A DNA stretch of 64,000 nt from assembly GCF_027744825.2 (NCBI RefSeq), contig NC_071342.1, positions 11,861,501 to 11,925,500 of the forward strand, written 5' to 3'. Position 1 is the stretch's first letter; each line of letters opens with the position of its first letter. Shown here in pieces: positions 12,501-25,600 of this stretch. The stretch is from Synchiropus splendidus (taxonomy: Eukaryota > Chordata > Actinopteri > Syngnathiformes > Callionymidae). The notes beneath the pieces are model-generated. The model was not told the DNA's origin. It ran no database searches and saw nothing but the letters and a program-made list of their open reading frames with translations. The translations under genes and the position numbers were made by a program.

Positions 12501-14919
12501 CCGGAGATGTTTTCTTTGGAAGTGAAGTGCGGACTTGGAGATGCGAGGACATTTGGGGATAATAAAAGTTCGTACTCACACCTCTGTTTGCAAGCTTTCA
12601 GTCAAAGAACCGGACTGGTGTTTTCCATAGAGGCGATGAGAGCGAGCATCCAGGAGAGATTCTGAGCAGAACCTGGGCCTGGACACATCAATAGAAGCCA
12701 GTAGATGAGGGCACCTTGAAAGGACACAGATGCCTCCTGGGTGATGTGTGTTTCAAGCAACCAGGAGAAGCCTTGCTGAAGGAGGTTTCTAGAGAGAGGG
12801 ACGTCTGAATCTCCTTGTACTGACCTGTACATGACCAACACAATATAAGGCACCTGGTCGAGATAGGTCCAAAATGTACACCCTAGTCAGACTGTCTAGC
12901 TGTTCTCGGGCGACGACTGATGTGAAGTTCAACAGTCAGACACTTTGTGTACTGGTCTGGAGCCACCTATAAGCTGCACATACTCAGAAACTGAGCAGGA
13001 ATTCTGAGGGCATCTCAGTTGGTTTACATGAAGCAGCAGCGGAAATTCCACTCTGAGCTCCACCAACATTTTACAGAGGGTTTTGGCACATTTCTGATAT
13101 ACGCTTCGGTTGAGGGTTGTTTCGGAAAAGATGTTGGGAGTCCTTTGATTTGTAGATTCAATTTGCGTTCTTAAATGAAATGATGAAACTGTAGCCGGGG
13201 CAATGCAAGGTTTTTAATATATACGTTGTCTGCTCTCATCCTGGCCACAAATTATGGCCATAACAAGATCTGAGCTGGAGGACGAGGAGGAAACAGACCC
13301 GGGTGGGTGGGAGAGGGGGTTGTTGTGGAAGTGATAAGGGTTGTGGGAGTACACAGAGACAGACGGAGGGAGTAAATCTGCTGCCTACTCCTGGAGCAGG
13401 TTTATATGTGTATGGAGTGTGCTGGGGTTTCCATCCTTCCACAAAGACCCCTGTTAGATGAGCTTATTTACCCTGCAGTTAAACCCGAGAGGGAGTAAAC
13501 CCTGCAGTAAAACCGGAGAGGCGCTCAGTGGAGTTAGATTTAGGGTCGCCTCCGGTTCTCTGTTCCCTGTGTGGCGTCAGGGAAAACCCACTTCCCCACT
13601 CTTGTTCCGCTGTTCAAGTTGACTTATGTTCAGTTGGGGGGGTGCAAGACGTGTCTCCACAGTGAACGCAGCCATGTCTTAGAATAGTTTTTAATGACAG
13701 AGGTATTACATTGTGTGGGAAATATCGGTTACATAGCGGCTGGTACAGTGACAGGATATCAATTTATCATAAATACACAAAAGCGGCTGTGCCATTAAGG
13801 ATTAATACACTTCACAATGCCGTTGCATAAGCACTTGCTTGACCTGTACACGATGCATTTTCACAAATGAGTGCAAACAATGTGCTTTCAAGAACGATCG
13901 CCTCAGATGATGCATTCACAGTGCAGAAGCTCTGTCTGCGTGTGACTCTTAACATGCTCCCGACAGTTCGGATCCTCTCCAGGTGCGTATTGCTTTGTTA
14001 CATTCCACAGCTTGTTAATATTCGAGTCATTCGTCCTCCTGCATGCATGAGCTGGTGGTTTGTGACAGCAGCTGAAACTAACAAGGTTGATCTGTGACAG
14101 TTTTCTGTGTAAACGTTTGTGTTGTTGCTTTTTTTTTTTAATCATTTTGGCTGAATTTGTATTAAAATAGCTGTGATATACAGATAAAAGATGTCACATA
14201 ACAATTTTTTGCCAAAAGCCCAGCAACTTGTTGCAAATGTTGCCAAAAACCCCGCGTCCAAATTTTAGCAAAATTGACCAGTGTTTTTTAGTGGATCGCT
14301 CTTTATCCGTATAAGGGTGTGCATTTTTTTCTCTTTTCTTTTTTTGTACAAAATGAGTCATAAAGAAAGCAACACTAATGGGTGGACTAGACAGTATTGT
14401 GCCTGTTACTAGCTACACACGTGGTGTGGTTTTTTGCGTCCACCAAACCTCCAACCGAACAGACTGTCCGTTCAGCCTGCTGCTCTCGGTCCCCGAGCGA
14501 TTGAAGACGACTCGGGGTGCGGCGTGAGTCATTCAAGGCACTTGATTCTTCTCCTCTCCTCAGGTGATTGACAGCAAAAGTAATAGCGTCCTGATGCTGA
14601 TGCCCTTCCCCTCCTGGGTTCTAATGCACTTAATGAGACCGGACCACAATCAGACGCTGCTCTTCTTAGACGCATCAAAACGACGGTGAGATGATCCGAC
14701 TGAGGGCGATTTGATCATTTAGACGTTTGCAGATAAAGGTAAATGACACAAAGGCAAGTCACATATCATCAAATAAAATCCCCTCCGATTGATGACAGCA
14801 CCAAGAGCACATACGACAACAAAAGTGTACATCTGAAGTCGGGTTGTTCAACATCACAACAACAGGCCTCAACACAAATGTAACCAAGTGGAGTGTCACA
14901 CTAGCACAAGGTGGAAGCA
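9518..14919. other. Intergenic, probably including the 3' UTR of the phosphatase gene
   Basis: No coding exon could be supported. The part nearest 14,920 lies directly downstream of the minus-strand stop codon at 14921-14923 and must include that gene's 3' UTR. No canonical AATAAA was found on the minus strand close by; an ATTAAA (plus-strand TTTAAT, about 14131-14136) is the best weak candidate. The stretch 10440-10720 has a balanced, non-repetitive composition and could be a conserved noncoding element, but this cannot be judged from one genome. Confidence 0.4.
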
Positions 14920-14920
14920 T

Positions 14921-16683
14921 TCAGACTAGTTTGTGTTCTCTGGGACTGTCCGATTGCCACTGGGTGCCGTGGAGCTGTAAAATTCCCTGTAAAACCTCCA
15001 GCCAGACTTTGTAGCAGAAGAGGTACTGTTCCTGGAACAAGAGAGAGACAAAAGGCCGTGTCTGGCTTTGAGAGGCTGTCTTCTCAACTCTGAACTTTGG
15101 CCCCACAGTTGGCACTGACCTTGGTCTGAATCATCCCGTGCCGCTGCAGTCTCATCTCTTTAACAATGTCGCTCACGTTGATCTGTAGACAGAGGTGGAC
15201 AGTTCAGGGTCACTGTGTGAACGCGGCTGCAAGTGTTGTTGATACAGGATGTCGGCAAATATAAATCAGGATGTCAAATCGTGTATTCATGTTTTGTATT
15301 GTGTACTCAGTGTATTCATACGACTCCGTTTTGTTCTCGTATTATAAAGTGAAAGCCTTTCTCCGGTTTTTAACAATGTAGTCATCAAGCTGCAAAACCT
15401 TTTTGAGTTCCACCGTATCCTTTGTTTCTCAAGTGGGTTCTGACAAGACGATGGGAAACGAATTTACCTATACGAAGAGGCAAAATTTAACATCCCAGCT
15501 AACCACTCTTTCCTTAGTGTGATGACATATTGTACGTAAATAGTCGTTGAAGAAAAGCCTCCTTTGTGCACTGTAATCAGGACATGCTCGTACACCACAA
15601 CGCTGACATCAGCGAAAGGAAATTATGAAAGTGAGCTTTCACATAGTGCGAGAGCAGAGGTGATGACGATAGTTTGACTCATGCCCAGATAGTGGTATGA
15701 CCCTCTATCATGCCTTGTTACACTATTTATCTGGGTAATTTCCATGCAGTTTGAAAGGATTGTCCTACTCTCTGGAGGCAGGTCTGTGGATATGTGTTGT
15801 AAAGTAGACACTGAACATTGTATTGTATGATTTTAACTTTCATGACTATGTTCTATCAATTTCAGGAAGTTGCAGGAATACGAATTACACTTGCTGGAAT
15901 TTCATTTTTAAACCAGATGGATTCTGGTCTATCGACACATTTGAGTCGTCAAAAACGAATAAGAGAAATGCTTTCCTTTAAAGATCAGCCAGCGCTTCAT
16001 TTGATGCATAGCGTCCATAATAGAAAGTGAAAACACTAAGCACGACGGTAACCTCCTTAATGAATTGCCTTGTACTCACCGGTAGATCGTTTTCGATGAG
16101 GTTAAGAATGACGTCGGTACAGATGAGCACTCCGGTTCGTCCGATCCCGGCGCTGCAGTGAACGGTCACCGGCCCCTTCTGGTGCACGGCTCTCAGGTAG
16201 CGGATGAAACGAACCAACTGCTCTGAGTCGCGAGGGACGCCGTGGTCAGGCCAGTGTGTGAATTTCAAGTGGTAGACGAACTGCGTGTCACCTGTCTGGA
16301 ATACCAACACATTCAAATGGGCTCAGAGAGGAGCATTTTTTTCCTTACCTCTGTTTCCACAATACGGATGATTTTTATGTGAAAGTATTCCATGAACTGC
16401 TGGTTCTCCAGGTGGAGTTTGTATCTTCCAGCATCCATAGGCACGTCCAGTCTCTCGGGCCAGTACTTGTGGCATTTGACCCGACCCTTCTCTACTTCCT
16501 GCGTCATCATGGCGATGACATTGGATTTGTTTTCCCAAATCATTTGCCAGAACGCAGGCACAGTCGAGGGCAGGGGCCCCTGGCAGGATATGTAGAAGTA
16601 TTCAAAGTCACCCATCTGCATGCGGATATAGCTGGCGTTGATGTAATCCTGGTTCTCTCCGACTGAAACCCGAGTCGCGTCAT
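14921..16683 (-). CDS. Protein tyrosine phosphatase catalytic exons
   Basis: Exons 16683-16349, 16295-16080, 15182-15120 and 15031-14921. Visible PTP landmarks are DYINASYIR, the Q-loop-side block [14 protein letters not shown], the WPD loop (THWPDHGVP, general-acid Asp), the P-loop [11 protein letters not shown] (nucleophilic Cys and Arg) and the C-terminal [11 protein letters not shown]. All catalytic residues are present, so an active enzyme is expected. The WPD loop is the common WPDHG form, whereas PTPN13 as I recall it has WPDHD. The protein ends [10 protein letters not shown]. Confidence 0.93.
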
Positions 16684-19600
16684 CTGTGAAGTGAATTTAA
16701 AAATGTGAGCAAAGAACTTGATTCTGAATCGCAGCGGTAGAGTGAAATTGTTGATTCACCAGAGGTTTTATTTGTATACCAAAAACGTCGAGTAAACAGC
16801 TCTGGGTTCTCAGCGACCCAGTTCAGTGAAGAGGTTAGTTGTTCCTGAGAGTGCTGATAGACCAAAGGTGGTTTATGGATGTTTTGGTGTTTTGGGAGCT
16901 GTTCACTACCTCCCTGCTCGCTGGAGCCACAAATGGGAAACCTGGCTGTCAGACTGAGATGGTAAAAGGCTTGGAGTAATGAACTGGATCAGTAAATAAC
17001 GGGCTTCTTTCTGGGCCACTTGCACGGACAACAGTTAGAACAGGCCAAAGGGAACACGTGGTGAGGAGCGGTAGTATTCCACTGGGGTCTCTGTCTTTTT
17101 CATCAGGCTCATTCATAAGAACTATCGCCTTTTTCCACCTTGAACACAGACCTCTGGAGGCAGCAGAGTCAATGTACTGTGACTCTGGCTGCAAGAATAT
17201 TTAAAACAAATAAGTATTGGTTGTTTTTACAAATAAAATAGAAACTCAAAAGCAAAAGTACAATGCTAGAAACGCAGCTAACAAGTTCCAATCCATCGTG
17301 AATTGATTTTACTAATATCATTTAAATTATGGCCGATCTATGTGAAGAATAAGGATTCAACCTGTGGTCACGTTTGGAACGTGAAGAGGACCCCTTCTAT
17401 AATCAATGCCTAGCTCACCATGTTAAGCATATCCCAACTGAATAGTTGCAGGTTCAGTTTTTGAGCATGACATGTAGTGTTCGTTGCCACCCAACCAAAC
17501 CAAACTGTGAGCAGCACAGGAAAATTGAAGTCCTGCAAGTCAGCAGGTTTACCATAATACGAATCACATTCATGTCTTTGAGCAGGACTTATTAACAAAA
17601 GACATTATGAAATGATGTTGCGGGGCATATGTAATTATAATGCGGGTGGTTAGTAGCCCACAGGGCTTGACTTTGAGTTCGGAGTTAAGACTGGTTAAGG
17701 GAAATGTAATGGTTGAATGATGGCACCTTTCTTTTATCCGTTCATTCCTGTCCCAGCTACTTGGGGTGAGAGTCAGGGGCTCCTTGGGGAGGTCCCTAGT
17801 ATTATGTTTTTTTGGGACGGTGAAAGTGTTTTACTTCAATTTTGAATTATTATTGTGTGAAGTGTATCAGTTTAAGTGTTCAAAAAGATACCAAACTAGT
17901 CATTCTCCTTTACCAGAGAGAAATAGTTCCTGGATTTTTGGAATAGCGGAACTGAAACCTTTGCAAGGTTTGTATGGGGAAAGGCAGGCAGGACAAGTCT
18001 TGTCTCAATTTCAGACTGCACAGGTCTGTTAGATCATTGACTAGATTAAGCTGTTAGCAGGCCGGAATTAAAAGATCATATTTTCACCTGTATTTTTTTT
18101 TCAGAAAGCTGGGTTGAAGCTAAAAACATCTAGTCTGTTGTGCCACTTAATAATCTTCATGGCCTAGATCAGTTTAAAAAGTAAAGTATAAAAATAATTA
18201 TGGACCCAGTTCTGTATTTACCCCAGCAAACATTGCTGAAAAGCTGGAATAAGCCAAACTGCACTGCGGAGCTCTGATCAGTAACATGTGTCGCCACCAC
18301 TTCAGTCAAAACCTCAGTTTATATTAAAAGGCGCTAAGAAAAGTGAAAAAAATCCCCAATAGCTGCCAAGTCAGTGAATGGCCAGAGTTTACAAGCCGTG
18401 GTAGGATGGTAAAAATATCCAAGCTGGGGACATGAAATTAAGTAGAGATCAGAAGTCAGAGAAATGAAACCCCACGTACATGGTAGGATGTCTCTGTAGC
18501 GATTCTTGTCTCTGTTTTCTGGAGCTTTTCCCACCAGACAGTTATCAGATGGCTTCAGATGCTCCAGAGCCTGAGAATACATCATGAGTCACCCGAATCT
18601 ACATGTTGATATGATATATTTGAGACGAAACACACCATGAATTCCTTGACCATTTCCTGCTGGTCCAGTTGATGCTGCAGAATTTGGATGAGGGCTTTGA
18701 CTCTGGAACCAGAGTACTGACTGGTCTTTGATGGACAGATGATTCCTAAACTAGCAAGCTCCTCCTCTGATACAATGGGAGGACCTTTAAGAGAAGAAAA
18801 GAAGGTCAGCGCACGGAGGCAATGCAAGAGAAGAGGCTTGACACCTGTTTGGGGCGAGGTGATTTCCTGATTGGTGGCATCAAAAACATCATCATCGTCT
18901 TCGCTGCTCCAGCCATCCGACTGGGATTTCCGAATGTCTTTGCAGGACTGGTCCAACAGTTTGGTCACAATATGTTTCCTGAGGGAGTCAGGGGGCAGGG
19001 GTGAGACCAGACCATTTACACTCTTCGGTAGGAGGGGTTGAAATCATGCAAGGCTGAGCTTCCTGTCCCTGCGACTTTTCCACCTAAAATGCAGTATAGA
19101 CATGAAACTAAAATACAAACGTTCCTCTTCATTATTGACTTAAAGACGGTTAAAGGTCCCATATTATGCCAGTTTGTTGAAGCTTTTTTTCTGTGCCACT
19201 GAGTGTTGACTGCAAGGAGAAATGGTTTCCAGTTCAGTTCCACTGGTTCCTAACCCATCATGCCCATTACCCTTGGAAACCTGCCAAATTTAAACAGGGC
19301 AATGAAAATGGGAACCTCTCAAATAGGGTCTCTCAACATCTACAAGGCAGAACCGTGGCGTACATACTGTCAGCACAATTACACGCCTGCATCAGCTCTT
19401 CTGCCATAATTTGAATTTTACCAGGCTCCTGCCCAAAACAACCTTCAATGGAACCCTGAGGTTCAGGATGACTCAAACCGAACCCAATTTCTGTCCCCAA
19501 ATGTGTATTTTAAATTCTCCTTCTCATGCTACTAGTCCAATATTGCAACCTACAACCTAGCTTGTACTTTTATTTTTGGCCCACTTACGTATGGTACCAC

Positions 19601-22600
19601 CTTTGTCCTAGAGACTCAAATCCAGCCATTGCATCTGTGAGGTGGGCTTTTCTTTTTTCTTTTTTTTTTCCTGGTAAAACCACATCACAGATGCAGGATC
19701 AGGTGATGTAATGCATCTCTACAAGAGAACACCACCTGATTAGAGCTGGCTGAAGTTACCGTGGAATGTGAACGAGGAAAGTGACAACCCCAGACCACAT
19801 GGGCAGTGAAAATTGAAAATGAATTACAATGTAATTAACAGGTCTGTCATTCTTGGCACTCTTCAAAATCAATTTGTGACCAGAGATGTAGCTGTTTCTA
19901 AGCCTCTGTGACCTGCTATATATATCACACCATTACTCCTGCATGCAAACATTTCGTGATGTATCGTTCTGAACATTGTAAAAAATCATGCAGAGGCATA
20001 CTACAGGACCTTTAAACGACACACTCCTGTCCGTGCCTGCTATTGAGCGTTTGAATCTTAGTTTCCAGGTCATTATTTGCTCTCTACTGCCTCCTTGTGA
20101 GTGACAGGGGAACTGCAGTACACCATCAACTTGTTAGACTCAATGAGAGGAGTTACTACCTGTCAGAAGCTCCATGCAACATGTCAGTGACACTGAGGGA
20201 GGGGCAGCAAGTTTGGTGAGAAGGGGTGCTCTCACAGCTCTCCTGTTCGGCAAACAAGCCCCCGGGGTTAGTAGGCGTTAGTGGAAGTATGTGGGAGCTA
20301 TTAATTTGTTATAACAAGTATGTATTGAAGAAGATGTTAGTCATACCTGAATTAACACGCAGTCATCTGACACAACTGTCAGCTGCCGGGGAGGTGGAGG
20401 TGAGGTGGTGATGAAAGCTACAGATTCCTTCACCACTGACTCCAATTCTGAGGAGGAGAAACATTAGGATCAGGAGTGGGATGCTGCATTCCGGGAAGAA
20501 TAAAATATGAAAGCGTACGAGTCACATACCTGGGGGATGCTCGACTGACTTATTCAGATTAATGTCAGGTGAGGTTGAGGTGTCAGGGAAAGACACAGGA
20601 GCCGAGCACGGCGTTAAAATAGCTTCCGTCTGAGTGGACATGTTTAGTGGTGCCGGTGTTTCAGAGTAAGTCAAGGGCATGATGTCTCTGCAGATAGTGA
20701 GCTGCACAGCGCCCTCCGCTTTACGTAGAATATCCACCACTTTGCTGTAGCTGAGTCCTGACACGATGACACCGTTCACCTGGAGAACAAACGGTCATGA
20801 ATCACAGCTGTCTAACAAAACGCCGTTTTACATTACAATATCGGTTTCACCTCGAGTAGAATGTCTCCCACTCTCAGACGACCATCTTGCTCAGCTAAAC
20901 CCCCTGAGCAGATTTCCTTCACTCTCAGCATGCTGCCATTGGTCCCACCGATCAAAGCAAAGCCAAGACCCCCACCCTCTGGTTTCATGAACTCCACCTG
21001 CATGATGCAGCTCTGAAACAGAAGACGGGAATGAGTTAAGCTTGCATATGAGTGGGCATGACATGTAAAACTCAGTCACCAGGAGTGTGGTTTTGAATAT
21101 CTCTATTTATATTTAGTAAAAGAGCCTTTCATTTGATTCATTTTTTACATCCCATGTTTACTATTATGGACTAGATGGAGAGATTACATGTTTAATCTCA
21201 CGATGGAAGATCTCAGAACACATTGTGCACAAGGTTGTTTATAATATCCGGTCTGGATCTTTAATAAAGTCATCCATATATCAACTAGAGACCCTCATGC
21301 TGTTAAGCGACAGCACTAACCACAAGTCCTCCTTGATGCCAGCTCCACTAGTGATCACTTTATTGTATGTCCTGTCTTGTCTGTCTATTTGTGTTTAAAT
21401 CTGTCTTAGTCAGCATTGTTTTAATGTTTACAGCAGACTGCGTAAAGGCTGTATGCTTCGCTTGTAGTTCCTGCTAAACAGCGTTTATTACCCAGAGAGC
21501 CATTGTGTAGCGCTCCAAGTACATCTGTGATATACATTCATCCTAACCACTAAGTTAAAGACAACGCTCGTCGTCGATGAGAGGAGGTTTTCTGAACTCA
21601 CATCCTGCTCTTGTGCAACGGAGAGATGTCTGAAGTTCCCTGCAGTCCTGCTGACGGCTTCAGCTGTAAAAGGAGAAGATAATTGGCGTGAAGGCAGACA
21701 AAAGCACAAAAGATCAAACACAATAACTAGCTTCTGAAGAATGTTAAAGTTGGAAAATTAATGACTGTGTTTCAGCCAATTCAATGACTGGACCAGAAGC
21801 ACAAAGTCGAACACCAAACCAACCTTGACCATTTTCATCCATTCTGAATTAGAAGAATCGATCAATTTCTCCTCTCTGGCAGGTAAGCGTGGCCTTTTCT
21901 GTGTCTTTTTAGGAGCTTCTACTGTCACTAAGCAACTAAGCTAGCGACTCTCCTGACCACTGGTCGGTGTGTGTGTGTCGATTTATATTAATGTGTGTGT
22001 GAGATGCCTACAAACCTGCAGCCCAATACACTGCTGGAGGTCAGAGGCTTGCTAATTATTAATCCTGCAGTGAGAGCCCACAGTGTGTCTGTCATCATTT
22101 TGAAAACACGCACACACACACACACACATACACACACACATACACACAAAACCATCTTTCAGCACCGATATCCGAGTACAGGGGGACAAAGGGCGACAAG
22201 AAAAAGGGTGAAGGGGAAGCCCTTTGAAACAAGATGGTGCCGGGAGTGAACTTTTGAATGTATTTTCTGAAACTCATTTACTCACCATTCTCAGGAGTCT
22301 GGTCTTTGTCTGGAGAAGCAGGGTCCTCAAAGCGAGCAAATATCTTCTTGTCTTTTTTCCAGTCAAACAGACCTACAAAAGCAGATATTTTTTATGTATC
22401 ATTGTTGCAAGTAATTCAGAAAAATTTAACTATAATACCGAAGAGCATCAACAGTTACTTGGCGCTATTCTGGGAAGTTGCTAATGATTGAACTTAAGTG
22501 AGCTTAGTGCGACAGAAGCATATCTGGTCACCAGGCAATTCACCTGTGGTGCTAACAAACACATAATTCTCGGTTGCTCCGGCTAAAAACACCATACCAT

Positions 22601-25600
22601 TCCACTTGGCTTTTGGGGTCACAGGTGTCTCCTCTCTGTAACATGACACAAACAAGCCAGTCACATGGGGTGCCACTCTTTTAGTCCTCTCATGCGTTTC
22701 ACATCACCTACCTGATGACTTTAAGTTTGACTTTACGGGGGGCGATCTCGCAGGCTTTGACCGCATCCTCCAGGGTCATCCCAAGAGTGCACCTGCCACA
22801 TATGTAGAGGATCTTGTCATTGGGCTGGACGCTGCCCTCCTCACTGGCTGGAGAGCCTGGCACCACCTCCAGACAGTAAATACCCTGCCACTTACTGCCA
22901 ATACCACCCGTCAGCTTTATACCTGGGAATGACACACAGGTTCATAGAGATTACTAGTTTAAGTTTGACTGTTTACAAGAGTCCGTGTCCTACCAAGCTG
23001 TCCTGATGGAGTCTTGTGGAGAACAATGTCTGGCAGGCTGTCACAGGGTGGAGGTGCCACCAGGTTGGTCACGGCTCTGCCAAGAGTCATGCTCAGTCTT
23101 CTTGGCGAAGACCTGAGTATCGTCATGGCAACATCGTCGGCCACACTTGTGACATCATGTCCATTCACCTGGACAGATTAAAAAACAGGCTTATCCATGA
23201 GACCAGATTTTTCTCAGCCCAATGGCTAGGGACTTAAATCATCACTAATGCATGCGACAGATGAACATTGGCTGACAGTTGAGTAACGTAGAGGAACATC
23301 AGATGCATGTTACTTGTGTCAGCATTTTAAGCTTCAATGTTAATGCGCACCGTGACCAGCCGGTCTCCAGCTCTGAGGCGCCCGTCTGCCTTGGCAGGAT
23401 TGTCAAGTATTTCCTGAATGTAATAGCAGTTGTCCAGTTTGCTGCGGGTGATGGTGAACCCGAAGCTGCCACTTCTCGACTTGGTCAGAACCACGGTCAA
23501 CTCAAACTCTTTCACCAGTCCCTGTGATACACAAAACAAGCGTGATTGTTTGGAGGTTTGACTTTGCCAGACATTGTTTTGGCAACGACCCTTTTGTGTT
23601 TCATTTTTTTTTGTCATGCTGTAACTAGTACAGCCCTAGTAAGCTAACACAACCGTGCAACATACCTTTCTTCTGCTCTCTTCTTCTTCCTCGTCCACAT
23701 CATCGTCATCATCATCCTTGTATTCTCTTGTATTCTTCTCTGGTTCCTCTCTCCTCTGGATTTGTGTAGCTGTGGGCAGTATTTTGGCAGGAAGCATGGG
23801 AGCAGGAGGAGAGGAGATTACATGGGCTGTGATTGGGGTCACTGCCGGGGCCGGGGGTAAGATTGTCCTGGTGTTCTTCGATTTGTACTGAAGTGGGACC
23901 ATCCCTTGCTGAATCGGGTGGTGCTTGACTGGCTGCGTTGTGAGAGGCTGAGAAGGGTGTGCAAGCGTGCAGGTGGTCAGCGTGTCAGAGGAAAGGCTGA
24001 GCGGCAAGGTGGACGTGCCCGGGAAGTGAGGAGTTGGATTCTGAGAGCTGAAGCCAGAGGGAGTGTTTGGGTTCTGATTGCCGAGAACTGTGAGGCTGGG
24101 TGGGGATGATACTGGTCCAAAAGGATGATTGTGAGAAGGTTCCAGTGTAGAGCTGATGGTCAAGTACTCCTCATCTGCCATGATGGTCAGTCCATTTCCC
24201 ACAAGGCAGTAGGTCACACTGCCATCTGCCTCTTCTCTGATACCACTGTGGGGGGTTAAGCAATTTCAATTGGACAGCATTAATGGCGTGCCGTGCCATA
24301 AACATATCACCTTGTGAGTAATTTTATAACTTCTCAAATAATATCCCACTCTTAAAAACCATCCCAACACCTATACCTTCAGTCCCATAATGCACTGCAA
24401 TAGTTGCAACCGTTACCTGGTATAAGTTGTGTTTGATGCTGTCTTTGAACAGACGTCCATGAACATGACAGAAGAGCTTGTTGCCAGCGCCCCCTCCTTC
24501 TCCTTCTCCTTCTCTTCCTCCTTCTCTTCCAATGCTGGGCGTCGCTCTTCTTTCACAGCACTCGGTCTGAACACAAGCTGGGTTGGCACGCCATCATACA
24601 TGGGGGAGATGGGGGAGCTTGGGGAGACTGGTGACGGTGGTGATGGCGGTGAGGTAGGTGAGGTCGGTGATGGAGGAGACCGAGGGGGAGACGGAGCCGC
24701 CTGGTTGCTAGTTGGGTGTGTTTGGTCCGCACTTTCTTTTCCGTCAAGGCATTCCTTGCTATCAGGAAGTACTAAATCAGCGGCGGGATCTGGAGCGTCC
24801 TCCTTTGTCACCTGATCTTCTTGATCAGACAACTGCTTTAGGTTTGATACATCATATTTGAACCTCAGGAGTTCACTGTAGTCCTCTCCCAGTCGGATGT
24901 CCAAAGATCTGGATCGAACTCCTCGGATGGGTACGGGACTCTACTCAGAAACAGGTTTATTAAGAAGGGTATCATCGAAGACGTGGAGATTATTTAGAGT
25001 GTGCTCACCAGTGTGTTGTCGTCAGCCTCAAACAGCACGCCTGGCCCCGGACGGCAGATTAGCAGATGCACTTCAGAGGGAGCTCCACGTAGCAGGAACA
25101 AGACTCTCTGAAAAGAAGAAAGCTATTAGAGTTCCAGTGTACCTGTCAAAATCATTATGACCTTCAGCTGTACAATACCAAGATAACGGCAGCGCTAAAA
25201 GATGACACACGGCTACCGTGCTATTCGTGGAGGCAGTGGATTAGTGGGATTAGTGGACCACTGATGTTGCTGGCCTCTTAAAAAAGAGCAGCGTCACCAT
25301 TCAAGCACTCTCACCCAAGCATTGGTTGCAATAGTTTGTTGAACTCAATATACATGTGTACTGTGTTGGAGGTGGACTGGAGCTGTTTGGCTGTTTGGGG
25401 TTGAAATTGATGTTTAAGACATGGTAGAATCAGCACTTGAATTCTCACCTGATAGGAGAGATCCCTGACAGGCTCCTTGTTGACAGACAAAATGACATCA
25501 CCCTCACGCAGCAGACCGCTCTCGAGGGCTGGCTGTCCCGGGAACAAGCGTTTGATGCGAACCACGCTCGCTCGATCTGCGCTGTTGAGCTTGGAAATGT

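Noticed and set aside
24429..24815. Plus-strand frame with [20 protein letters not shown] repeat (128 codons)
   Set aside because: Antisense mirror of the Pro/Ser-rich exon on the minus strand.
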